From the NCBI RefSeq assembly GCF_003610555.1, contig NZ_RAPQ01000008.1, positions 248,001 through 312,000 of the forward strand: 64,000 nt of DNA, in the 5' to 3' direction. Origin of the DNA: Marinifilum flexuosum (GTDB lineage Bacteria > Bacteroidota > Bacteroidia > Bacteroidales > Marinifilaceae). A program made the translations under genes and the position numbers. Below, one piece after another: positions 27,489-35,766 of this stretch; positions within the stretch are counted from its first letter, which is position 1; each line of letters opens with the position of its first letter. A model generated the notes under the pieces. The model was not told where the DNA came from. It ran no database searches and was given only the letters and a program-made list of their open reading frames with translations.

Positions 27489-28163
27489 ATGAAGAAGATT
27501 TTCGTATTCTGCATGCTGGCATTTGGAATTTCAATCATAGCAAGTGCGCAGCAAACAGCTTTAACTTCCGATGGAAAAGTGGTTATTCTCTATGACAATG
27601 GAACCTGGACTTATGCTGATGTGAAACTTCCAAATACAAAGGAGGTTCAAAAGAAAGCTGGCGAAGTTAGCGTGCCAACAAATGTACCTGTTGTAGATAA
27701 TTCTCCTGTTAGTTTGAAAGATGGTGTTGTTGAAAAAATGGCATTTATTGAAGGTCCGAGTAAAAAACTTTCGAAATATTTTAAGCATAAAAATATTGTT
27801 CGTTGCAATTTTACCTTAACATCGAAAGATGGAAAAGCCATATTGAAAACAGAATGGAAAGTCATGAATGGTGAAGCCTATTCCTATTTTGGCTTCATTA
27901 ATGATGAAAGTATGATTAGCCTGGAATTAATAGGAGGCAAAAAAATAGATTTGCTTTATACTAAAGATTTCGAGCCTAAAGAATATGAAAAATATGGTTT
28001 TTCTACTTACACTGCAGAATTGGAATTAAGTAAGGAACAAATACGTTTGCTAAGAAACTCTATCGTGTATAAAGCATATATGACCTGGAGCAGAAGAACA
28101 GAAGAATACAAGGTTATTGCGCCTTCATATTTTATAAAATCATTACCTCAAATCATTGAATAA
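27489..28163 (+). CDS. Exported protein of unknown function, tandem paralog 1
   Basis: The start is the ATG at 27489 (MKKIFVFCMLAFG). An upstream frame extension is unlikely because the signal peptide begins here. The protein has 224 residues with a signal peptide ending ASAQ. The mature part opens with a short beta motif, DGKVVILYDNGTWTYAD, then a disordered stretch. A domain of about 130 residues follows (VRCNFTLTSKDGKAILKTEWK ... FEPKEYEKYGFSTYTAELELS). The same order occurs in the next gene. I do not recognise a named family. The stop overlaps the next start by one base, showing translational coupling. Confidence 0.8.
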   Translation: MKKIFVFCMLAFGISIIASAQQTALTSDGKVVILYDNGTWTYADVKLPNTKEVQKKAGEVSVPTNVPVVDNSPVSLKDGVVEKMAFIEGPSKKLSKYFKHKNIVRCNFTLTSKDGKAILKTEWKVMNGEAYSYFGFINDESMISLELIGGKKIDLLYTKDFEPKEYEKYGFSTYTAELELSKEQIRLLRNSIVYKAYMTWSRRTEEYKVIAPSYFIKSLPQIIE

Positions 28164-28816
28164 TGAAGAACTTATTGCTTGTTTTAACACTTCTTTTTTG
28201 TGGTATGAACTTGGTTGAGGCACAAATTAGAATGAAAACTCCTGAAGGGAAGTATGTTCTGCTATTTAATAATGGTACATGGAAATATGAGGAAAAGATA
28301 AAACTGGAAGAGATAAAAGATATTGTGTCACTTCAAGCTGAAGAAATAGTGACAAAAGAAATTAATTTGAAGGATACTCTTCTTGAAGAACATGTTGTAA
28401 TTAAGGGGGAAAGTGTTAAAATCGCCAAGTTTAAAGATGACTTGAATACTGTAAAATGTGATTTTCAAATCCTATCAAAGGACAATAAGGTGGTATTAAA
28501 AACCAGTTGGAAGTTAATGGATGAAGAAGGTTTTCGATTTTTTGGTTTTATTACAAAGAAATCATTTCTCTCTTTTGAATTATCCAACGGTGAGATTGTA
28601 ATTTTACCGTACAATGGCTCTTTTGAACCCAAAGAGTATATCAAATACGGATTCACAACCTATTCTGCAGAATTAGAATTAAATCATGATCAAATTAGAA
28701 AATTACAGAAGGGATATATTCTGAACTCAAGTATGAAGTGGACAAGGAGAACAGAAACGTACAATGTTATAAATCCGGACTACTTTATTAAAGAGCTGCC
28801 TAAAATATTAAAATAA
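28163..28816 (+). CDS. Exported protein of unknown function, tandem paralog 2
   Basis: The 217-residue paralog of the preceding protein has a signal peptide (ending LVEAQ), the motif EGKYVLLFNNGTWKYEE and the same C-terminal domain (VKCDFQILSKDNKVVLKTSWK ... FEPKEYIKYGFTTYSAELELN). The shared tail pattern is WTRRTETYNVINPDYFIKELP. The pair diverged mainly in the linker. Both probably stay in the periplasm or outer membrane. Confidence 0.8.
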   Translation: MKNLLLVLTLLFCGMNLVEAQIRMKTPEGKYVLLFNNGTWKYEEKIKLEEIKDIVSLQAEEIVTKEINLKDTLLEEHVVIKGESVKIAKFKDDLNTVKCDFQILSKDNKVVLKTSWKLMDEEGFRFFGFITKKSFLSFELSNGEIVILPYNGSFEPKEYIKYGFTTYSAELELNHDQIRKLQKGYILNSSMKWTRRTETYNVINPDYFIKELPKILK

Positions 28817-28846
28817 ATGTTTGCTTAAGAGGGCAAAAGAATAACG

Positions 28847-28881
28847 AAAAAACGCAAAGATGAGATGTCTTTGCGTTTTTT
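28847..28881. terminator. Bidirectional terminator
   Basis: A 13-pair stem aaaaacgcaaaga/tctttgcgttttt lies between the exported-protein pair and dusB. Confidence 0.9.
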
Positions 28882-28906
28882 GTATCTATTTCGGATATCA
28901 TATTCT

Positions 28907-29902
28907 TTAATCTTCTTCAATCTGTAATTCTCCCCATTCAGAAGCAATTTTATTCAGAATAAGCATCAAATCATCGTAATGATCCGCACGAAGCATATCG
29001 ATACGAGTTTGCTTAAAATTGTACAAACTTTTAAACATGCCGGCCATATGTCTACGCATGTGTAAGATTCCTCTTCTTTCATCAATCCAGTCAATAGCAG
29101 CATCGATTTGCTCTTTTAGCATATCAACCTGTTGAGCCACGGTTGCAGGAGGAAGCAATTCTCCGGTTTTCAGATAGTGTTTCACATCTCTAAAAATCCA
29201 TGGTTTTCCAACGGCAGCACGTCCAATCATAATGGCATCAACCCCATATTTTTCGAATGCTTCTTTGGCTTTTACAGGATTTGTAATGTCACCATTCCCA
29301 ATAATTGGAATATGCATTCTTGGATTATTTTTTACCTCGCCAATTAAAGTCCAATCGGCTTCACCTTTATACATCTGGCAACGAGTTCTTCCGTGAATGG
29401 TAAGGCCTGCAATTCCAACATCCTGAAGTTGCTCTGCAAGCTCAACAATAATTTTTGAATCAGCATCCCAACCCAACCTGGTTTTAACCGTTACCGGAAT
29501 ATCTACCGCTTTTACAACTTCTTCGGTAATTTTTAAGAGTTGTGGGACGTTTCGAAGCATTCCTGATCCTGCACCTTTACCAGCAACCTTTCTTACCGGA
29601 CAACCAAAGTTCAAGTCAAGAAAATCAGGTTTGGCTTCCTCAACAATTTTGGCAGCTTCAACCATTGGATCAACCTCTTTTCCGTAAATCTGAATGGCTA
29701 CAGGACGCTCTTCTTCCAGTATGGTAAGCTTTTTCATGGTTCTGTTTACCGAGCGAATCAATGCATCGGATGAGATAAACTCCGTATACATTAAATCGGC
29801 ACCATAACGCTTACACAACACTCTAAATGGAGGATTGGTAACATCTTCCATTGGAGCCAATAAAACTGGCTGTTTTCCTAAGTCCAAATTTCCTATCTTC
29901 AC
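28907..29902 (-). CDS. dusB: tRNA-dihydrouridine synthase (DusB type)
   Basis: The 331-residue FMN-dependent TIM-barrel enzyme reduces uridines in the tRNA D loop. Visible are the start QPVLLAPMEDVTNPPFRVLC, the catalytic Cys in NFGCPVRKVAGKGAGSGML, TVKTRLGW, HGRTRCQMYKGEADW and IPIIGNGDI. Its length and motifs match DusB. The promoter is the same as the rbfA promoter over 23 bases. Single gene. Confidence 0.92.
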   Translation of the reverse strand: MKIGNLDLGKQPVLLAPMEDVTNPPFRVLCKRYGADLMYTEFISSDALIRSVNRTMKKLTILEEERPVAIQIYGKEVDPMVEAAKIVEEAKPDFLDLNFGCPVRKVAGKGAGSGMLRNVPQLLKITEEVVKAVDIPVTVKTRLGWDADSKIIVELAEQLQDVGIAGLTIHGRTRCQMYKGEADWTLIGEVKNNPRMHIPIIGNGDITNPVKAKEAFEKYGVDAIMIGRAAVGKPWIFRDVKHYLKTGELLPPATVAQQVDMLKEQIDAAIDWIDERRGILHMRRHMAGMFKSLYNFKQTRIDMLRADHYDDLMLILNKIASEWGELQIEED

Positions 29903-29937
29903 TTCAGCTTCTTTTATATTCGGTAAAAATCAGTGCA

Positions 29938-29960
29938 CAAAGATATAATAAAGTCTTGAA
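29938..29960 (-). promoter_or_regulatory. dusB promoter, identical to rbfA core
   Basis: On the minus strand a TATCTTTG box lies at plus 29938-29945. The 23-base stretch is identical to 25800-25822. Upstream on the same strand the units tttgacta, ttcgacta and ttagactg follow each other, like the tandem TTCGACT of the rbfA promoter. Confidence 0.7.
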
Positions 29961-30036
29961 CAGTCTAATAGTCGAATAGTCAAACAGTATTATGCATGAT
30001 TTGAATTTTATGTACGAACTGATTTTAGATTTTAAA

Positions 30037-30066
30037 TTTGATAATTGCCTTTTGTTGCTATTTTTG
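30037..30066 (+). promoter_or_regulatory. Promoter of the CPBP protease gene
   Basis: TTTG at 30037-30040, 18 bases, TATTTTTG at 30059-30066. It supports the ATG at 30090 as the start. Confidence 0.65.
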
Positions 30067-30089
30067 TGTTTCAACCTAAAAAAAGAATC

Positions 30090-31010
30090 ATGTTAAAAGG
30101 ATCTTTGAGTCATCATAGCCCATTTACCCATTTGATAGTTAGTTTGCTTGCAGTAGTTGTATCATTCCTGTTAGCTATGTTTGTAGGTACTGTATTGGCA
30201 CTGGTGTTTTTCGATATTAACATCTTTACAGATTTACAAGCCATTGATATTAACAGTGATTCGGTAAACCTTTCGGTTTTAAAGTTTTATCAATCGGTTT
30301 ATTCAATTGGGATGTTTATAATTCCTCCTTTTATTGTTGCTTTTTTGGTTAGTAAGAAGGTTCGTGAATACTTGTATTTAGCAGAAGGTACCAATATTTC
30401 AAAAGTACTGTTGGCAACATTTATTATCATTTTTTCATTGCCCATGATTAATCTTTTGGCACAGCTGAATTCCCATTTAAGTTTACCAGAATTCATGTCG
30501 GGTATTGAAACCTGGATGAAAAATAGTGAGGAACAAGCAAAAATTGTAACCGAGAAGTTTTTGGTTATGAATTCGACTTCTGACTTACTTGTAAATCTTG
30601 TGGTTATTGCATTAATTCCTGCAATTGGAGAAGAGCTTTTATTTCGTGGGGTTTTACAGGGAATTTTTGGAAAACTTACCAATAATATTCATTGGGGAAT
30701 TATCATTACAGCATTCTTATTTGCAGCACTCCATATGCAATTTTACGGATTATTACCACGGATGGCAATGGGAATACTTTTTGGATATTTATTAATTTGG
30801 TCAAGAAGTTTATGGGTGCCAATAATCGCACACCTGGTAAACAATGGAATGGCTGTTATTACCAAATATTATATCGGTAAAGGAAATATTCCTGAAGAAA
30901 TTGAGACCATAGGAGCCAACGAAAATTATTGGTTTACAGGTCTAGTTTCTGTGGCAATTGTTCTACTGTTGTTACGAGTTTTCAGAAGCATCTGTAAAAG
31001 GAAGGCTTAG
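30090..31010 (+). CDS. CPBP family intramembrane metalloprotease (ABI)
   Basis: The 306-residue protein has about eight hydrophobic segments. The family motifs are EELLFRGVLQG (Glu-Glu and Arg), FAALHMQFYGLLPRMAMG and the final His in IIAHLVNNGM, which build the metal site of CAAX-protease-like enzymes. Roles range from prenyl-protein processing to bacteriocin immunity; the one here is unknown. The start at 30090 (MLKGSLSHHSP) follows the promoter at 30037-30066; the frame upstream is not used. Its last 39 bases overlap the opposite-strand gene. Confidence 0.88.
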   Translation: MLKGSLSHHSPFTHLIVSLLAVVVSFLLAMFVGTVLALVFFDINIFTDLQAIDINSDSVNLSVLKFYQSVYSIGMFIIPPFIVAFLVSKKVREYLYLAEGTNISKVLLATFIIIFSLPMINLLAQLNSHLSLPEFMSGIETWMKNSEEQAKIVTEKFLVMNSTSDLLVNLVVIALIPAIGEELLFRGVLQGIFGKLTNNIHWGIIITAFLFAALHMQFYGLLPRMAMGILFGYLLIWSRSLWVPIIAHLVNNGMAVITKYYIGKGNIPEEIETIGANENYWFTGLVSVAIVLLLLRVFRSICKRKA

Positions 31011-31736
31011 AGAAGCTTTCTTGGCCTGTTTAACTTGTTCTAACTTTTCACGTTCACCTTTTCGCCAAACATATACAACACCGTATTCTGAACATTTTGC
31101 ACGTTTCTCTTCATCCGTTAGCGATCCAAACTTTTTCTCTACCTGATTCCAAAGATCAAGAATTAATTTATCAGCATCTTCTCTAAATTCGGAAACTTTT
31201 TCGGAGAAGCGATGGGTGTTATTCTGAAGTGTTTTTTGGTAATTGAATGCTTGTTTAAAGTTTTCGCAATTCACACGTACCAAAGCAATGGAAGGACTGT
31301 AAATTGGGTTTCCACCCATTCTTGTTCTTTCCTGCTCACCTTTAACCAATTTTTCTCCCCACTCAATTACTTTCGAATCTTTTAATAGGGATGGAGTGGC
31401 TTTCGAATTTTTGCGAATGCTGTAAAATTCACGTACCTCAGGTTTCATTTCACCTCGAATGATGCAAAAGTTTAAAACTTGTATAAAATGAGATACATAC
31501 AAGCGAGCTTTTCTTAATTTCTCGTTGTACTCTTTGCTTTTACTCGATTGTTGACTTAGTGCTTGTCTGTGATTTCTTATTGCAAGCTCATAATGAGGTA
31601 AAAAGGTTTCAATTCTTTGGTATAATGAGTATGAAAAAGCCAGGTCAAAACGATTGACTCTCATACTAATACTTAAGGCAGCTTTAAGGGCACGTACTCG
31701 TGCCGAGTCGGTATTTGGTAATCGGCGGTAAGGCAT
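30972..31736 (-). CDS. Unrecognised conserved-looking helical protein
   Basis: The 254-residue basic, mostly helical protein has no signal or membrane segment. It begins MPYRRLPNTDSARVRALKA. The middle contains SHFIQVLNFCIIRGEMKPEVREFY, then a block with NPIYSPSIALVRVNCENFKQAFNYQ, and near the end a segment with YGVVYVWRKGEREKLEQ. The sequence has the even composition of a real protein, but I cannot name a family. It converges on the CPBP gene and overlaps it by 39 bases, so the two mRNAs are complementary at their ends. Upstream is the long AT-rich gap. Confidence 0.7.
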   Translation of the reverse strand: MPYRRLPNTDSARVRALKAALSISMRVNRFDLAFSYSLYQRIETFLPHYELAIRNHRQALSQQSSKSKEYNEKLRKARLYVSHFIQVLNFCIIRGEMKPEVREFYSIRKNSKATPSLLKDSKVIEWGEKLVKGEQERTRMGGNPIYSPSIALVRVNCENFKQAFNYQKTLQNNTHRFSEKVSEFREDADKLILDLWNQVEKKFGSLTDEEKRAKCSEYGVVYVWRKGEREKLEQVKQAKKASLSLPFTDASENS

Positions 31737-32888
31737 TAATTAAATTGGTTTAAGCAATATTGGTATTGTGATTTGCGAATATACAAAAAATATATGTTTC
31801 TATTTTACCGTTCGCAGTTCAAATTATAATTCTATGTTAATTTTATCGTAATTAATCCTAAAGAGTGGTAGTCGAAAGATTAAATGTAGAGGTGACATTT
31901 TGGATTTTATAAGTTAGTTTTCACTTTGACTTGTTTTGGCAGCTTCTTTTTACAAAAAATACTTTACTTATTTTAATCACTCTTGGAAGTAACAGTTAGT
32001 AATTGTTGAAAGTAAATATCTAAAAATGCTTCTTCTGTCATCTTGTTGTTAAAATGACATAGGTTTCAGAAATGATCATGTATTGATGACCATTTTGCCT
32101 GCCTTTTGAGCTATATCACTTTAATTCAAAAGTGGTTTTTATAGAATAGTACTCCTTATTTAGATTGTGAATAAATTAATATGAAATTGAATTGACGATT
32201 TGTAAAATAAATTTATGTTATAAGTATAGGATTTTTGATGTTAGTCCAATGTAATGCAAGAAAATATTCTGAAAATTTATCTGAGTTAAATTTCAAAATA
32301 CAAATCGTTAAAGCCTTGTGTAATCTAAGATAAAGCATGTAAAAGTCTTTTAAATCATGATTAATAATTTAAAAATCATGATAAAATGGAAAAACTATTT
32401 TCTGAAAAAAGACGTATAAAAATTTTATTGATTTTAAATGTAACGATATCTTATTATTTCTCATACTATATAAAATGCTACATAAAAAATATACAAGAGA
32501 TGAAATAAAGTATTAAATTGATGTGTAAGAAGGAAAATTAAGTAAGTAAAAATTGATTATATACTAAGGAGTGTTTTTTTTAAACTTAACAGGATAAAGT
32601 ATAGTGAATGAGTTTTAGAACCTAATTGAAGAATCTAATTGAAAGGAAATAAGAAACCAAATTTTTTAAAAATTATACTTGATTTAAATTTAATATTGGA
32701 AGTAATATTTTCATTCTATAAGTATGCCGAATGATTCATCGTGAATTTACACCATATGTTCATTTTATGAGTTTAGCTTATTAAAAGCTAAGTTGACTAT
32801 TCGGAAAAACAGATGAAGTGAGAGAGATTAGACTTATTCGATAGTGAGATAAGAAGAAGAATTTCGATTACTATTAATTTGTATACTG
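31737..32888. other. AT-rich gene-free region, 1.15 kb
   Basis: No open frame above background was found on either strand. The composition is clearly more AT-rich than the surroundings. Small inverted repeats are visible (tgtcat with atgaca at about 32037-32060; an imperfect one at 32070-32094), and aaatcatgat is repeated at about 32355 and 32377. It borders the formyltransferase/collar/cadherin block and may contain its promoter or silenced DNA. Confidence 0.6.
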
Positions 32889-33842
32889 ATGAAAATATTA
32901 GTCTGCTGTAATTCTGATATCTTAGCCATACCCATACTGCAGCAATTAACTCAATGGGAAATTTTAGAGGGTATTTGTATTCCTGAAAGTAGTAAAGACT
33001 ATCTTGTTCCAATTTTTAAACATCTAAAGTTAGATGTAGATATTTTTATTCTACAAAAGAATGATTGGGAAACACAACTAGAACAAATCATCATTGATAG
33101 ACGAATTGAGTCAGTCTGGGTATTAACTTTTCCGTATATTTTTTCGAAAGCAATTATAGATGCTTATCCTAATAAATTTATCAATTTCCATTTTGGACTC
33201 TTACCCCAATACCCAGGTAGTGACCCTATTTTTTGGCAAATTAAAAATAAAGAATCTTATGGGGGCATAACGGTTCATTATATCAATGAACAGATTGATG
33301 GGGGACCTGTAATTCTGCAAAAGAAACTACCTATATTCCCAGGAGAAACCCATGGAATGCATTGCCAACGTATAGGGCAACTCGGTACCAGAATCATTAA
33401 TTGTGTTATTGAAAAGTTAGCTGACAAAGATTTCTGTCCTTTGTCGTTGCAGACATCTGAGATTGTTAATTGTAAAAAACCAGATTCAAAAATACTTGAG
33501 GTCAATTGGGGGCATCATACTTCAGAAGATATTGAATTTTTAGTAAATGCTTCAAACCCCAAGTATGGTGGGGTAAAAACACGGATAAATAATATCGATT
33601 TGTTTCTTCTGGAAGTAAGTCCTGTTGAATTAAATCAAAATCTAGAAGCAACTCCTGGACAAATTATACATGCTGATACTTTGTATGGATTAATTGTTTT
33701 TTGTGCAGATCATAAATGCATACGAATCAACATTGTTAAAACGATTGAAGGATTCCTGTCTGGGATGAAACTTTTTAGCATGGGCATAAAAAATGGACAA
33801 GTATTTGAAAACCCTTTTAGCTTATTACAAACTAGTAACTAA
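32889..33842 (+). CDS. Formyltransferase (Fmt/ArnA-like), accessory
   Basis: The 317-residue protein has a formyltransferase N-terminal domain (about 1-180) and a C-terminal Fmt_C-like domain (about 205-300). The catalytic triad is visible: Asn99 and His101 in NFHFGLLPQYPG, and Asp137 in EQIDGGPVI. These enzymes move a formyl group from N10-formyl-tetrahydrofolate to an amine, on Met-tRNA or on amino sugars. The pattern LLPQYPGSDPIFW differs from the usual LLPKWRGAAPI of housekeeping Fmt, and the gene sits 11 bases upstream of the collar genes, so an amino-sugar or protein target is more likely. That target is inference. Confidence 0.82.
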   Translation: MKILVCCNSDILAIPILQQLTQWEILEGICIPESSKDYLVPIFKHLKLDVDIFILQKNDWETQLEQIIIDRRIESVWVLTFPYIFSKAIIDAYPNKFINFHFGLLPQYPGSDPIFWQIKNKESYGGITVHYINEQIDGGPVILQKKLPIFPGETHGMHCQRIGQLGTRIINCVIEKLADKDFCPLSLQTSEIVNCKKPDSKILEVNWGHHTSEDIEFLVNASNPKYGGVKTRINNIDLFLLEVSPVELNQNLEATPGQIIHADTLYGLIVFCADHKCIRINIVKTIEGFLSGMKLFSMGIKNGQVFENPFSLLQTSN

Positions 33843-33853
33843 AACAATAAATT

Positions 33854-34399
33854 ATGGAAGGAACAATAGGAGAAGTAATTCTTTTTGCAGGAAATTTTGC
33901 GCCAAGAGGCTGGGCATTTTGTAATGGACAACTGTTGCCTGTAAGTACAAATCAGGCTCTGTTTAGTATATTAGGAACAACCTACGGTGGAGATGGCAGA
34001 ACGACTTTTGCTCTTCCCGATTTGAGAGGTAGAGTAGCGATTAGTGAGGGAACAGGTCTCGGATTAACTTCCCGTAGACTCGGAAGTAAAGGGGGGACAG
34101 AAACAGTTACACTAAATCATTTAGAGATACCTTCTCACAATCATGCCGCTCAAGCAACAATAAAAACTCCATGCTATGCAGGAGATGGAAACAAAGATAC
34201 TCCTACAGGGAACTATTTGGCGAATGACGCTGGTAGACCTAAAGAGTTTAATGCTACCGCAGGTTCTTATATGGCACCATTTAACAATGCTGTCAGTATA
34301 GGCAATACTGGAGGAAGTCAACCTCATTACAACATGCCACCATATTTAACTATGAATTATATTATATGCTTACAAGGAGTTTTCCCTTCAAGGAGCTAG
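33854..34399 (+). CDS. Phage tail-collar domain protein (MdpB-like), copy 1
   Basis: The 181-residue protein has the tail-collar domain at its N-terminus (VILFAGNFAPRGWAFCNGQL, LGTTYGGDGRTTFALPDLRG, about 7-60). A glycine-rich C-terminal part follows, ending in YIICLQGVFPSRS. This is the same design as microcystin-dependent protein MdpB, not a phage structural gene in context, since no other phage gene is near. No signal peptide is present. Cysteines at about 21, 107 and 173 are kept in all three copies. The location and role are unknown. The first of three tandem copies, just after the formyltransferase gene. Confidence 0.85.
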   Translation: MEGTIGEVILFAGNFAPRGWAFCNGQLLPVSTNQALFSILGTTYGGDGRTTFALPDLRGRVAISEGTGLGLTSRRLGSKGGTETVTLNHLEIPSHNHAAQATIKTPCYAGDGNKDTPTGNYLANDAGRPKEFNATAGSYMAPFNNAVSIGNTGGSQPHYNMPPYLTMNYIICLQGVFPSRS

Positions 34400-34458
34400 T
34401 TATCAGTTATAAATATTAATGAAACACCTTAATTATTAAATTTAAAAATTATTCAATT

Positions 34459-35004
34459 ATGAATGGCGTAATAGGACAAGTAAAGCTTTTTGCAGGGAAT
34501 TTTGCTCCACGTAGCTGGGCATTTTGCAATGGGCAATTATTAGCAATATCTTCAAACAATGCTCTTTTCAGTATTATAGGTACAGCTTATGGTGGTGATG
34601 GAAGAACAACATTTGCTTTACCGGATTTAAGAGGTAGAGTAGCGATTAGTGAGGGAACAGGTCCCGGATTAACTTCCCGTAGACTTGGAAGTAAAGGGGG
34701 GACAGAAACAGTTACACTAAATCATTTAGAGATTCCTTCGCATAATCATGCCGCAGCAGCAATCATTAAGACTCCCTGTTTTGCAGAAAAAGGTTCTGAA
34801 GATACTCCTGTAGAGAACTATCTGGCGAATGACGCTGGTAGACCCAATGAATTTAACGATACTGCTGACTCATATATGGCTCCATTCAACAACCATGTTT
34901 TACTAGAAAACACAGGTGGTAGTCAAGCGCACTCAAATATGCCTCCCTACCTTACTATGCATTACATTATATGTTTACAGGGAATATACCCTAGCAGATC
35001 GTAA
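34459..35004 (+). CDS. Phage tail-collar domain protein (MdpB-like), copy 2
   Basis: The 181-residue paralog has the same domain layout (VKLFAGNFAPRSWAFCNGQL; YGGDGRTTFALPDLRG; YIICLQGIYPSRS). About 110 bases in the middle (34631-34730) are almost identical to copy 1 although the flanks have diverged, which points to gene conversion. The variable stretch AEKGSEDTPVENYLANDAGRPNEF carries most of the differences. It lies 59 bases after copy 1. Confidence 0.85.
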   Translation: MNGVIGQVKLFAGNFAPRSWAFCNGQLLAISSNNALFSIIGTAYGGDGRTTFALPDLRGRVAISEGTGPGLTSRRLGSKGGTETVTLNHLEIPSHNHAAAAIIKTPCFAEKGSEDTPVENYLANDAGRPNEFNDTADSYMAPFNNHVLLENTGGSQAHSNMPPYLTMHYIICLQGIYPSRS

Positions 35005-35096
35005 AGAAAGGCTAAAAACACATTAAACATGGTCTGTTAATACATAGCAGGCCTATACAAAACCACTCTAATCCAAATAATTTAAACATCAGATAA

Positions 35097-35642
35097 ATGG
35101 AAGGAACAATAGGTGAAGTAATTCTTTTCGCAGGTAATTTTGCTCCGAGAAACTGGGCATTTTGTAACGGACAACTATTAGCAATAGCATCAAACACTGC
35201 TCTTTTCAGTATTATAGGTACAGCTTATGGTGGAGATGGAAGAACAACTTATGCTCTTCCGGATTTAAGAGGAAGAGTTCCGGTAAGCTCAGGTACAGGT
35301 CCTGGGTTATTAACTCATTGGCTAGGGAGCAGAAGCGGAACAGAAACTGTTACCCTTACTCATTTACAAATACCTTCGCATACTCATTCTGCTCAGTCTA
35401 TAATAGAAACTCCATGTTATGCTGGTGATGGAAACGAAGATACTCCTGCAGGTAACTATCTGGCGAATGATGCAGGAAGGCCAAAAGAGTTTAACGCAAC
35501 GGCAGATTCATATATGGCTCCATTCAAAAACTTTGTAACTATAGGTTATACTGGAGGTAGTCAGCCTCATACAAATATGTCACCATATTTAACCTTGAAC
35601 TATATTATATGCTTGCAAGGAGTTTTCCCTTCAAGAAGTTAA
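35097..35642 (+). CDS. Phage tail-collar domain protein (MdpB-like), copy 3
   Basis: The 181-residue paralog keeps the domain start and the end (VILFAGNFAPRNWAFCNGQL; QGVFPSRS). The region after DLRGRV differs (SSGTGPGLLTHWLGSRSG). Its first third is closest to copy 2 and its last third closest to copy 1, as in a conversion mosaic. It lies 92 bases after copy 2 and 124 bases before the giant cadherin gene. Confidence 0.85.
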   Translation: MEGTIGEVILFAGNFAPRNWAFCNGQLLAIASNTALFSIIGTAYGGDGRTTYALPDLRGRVPVSSGTGPGLLTHWLGSRSGTETVTLTHLQIPSHTHSAQSIIETPCYAGDGNEDTPAGNYLANDAGRPKEFNATADSYMAPFKNFVTIGYTGGSQPHTNMSPYLTLNYIICLQGVFPSRS

Positions 35643-35766
35643 TTTCTGAACTACATTGATTTATGATAATATCTATAAATTTATTTGAAATAATATACCC
35701 TTATTGATCTTTTTTTTTGAATAATATATAGTTAAATAAAATTTATAAATGAAAACCTGAATATAT

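Noticed and set aside
33854-35642. Prophage remnant
   Set aside because: Only collar-domain proteins are present; there is no integrase, capsid, terminase or lysis gene nearby, and MdpB-like proteins are known outside phages.
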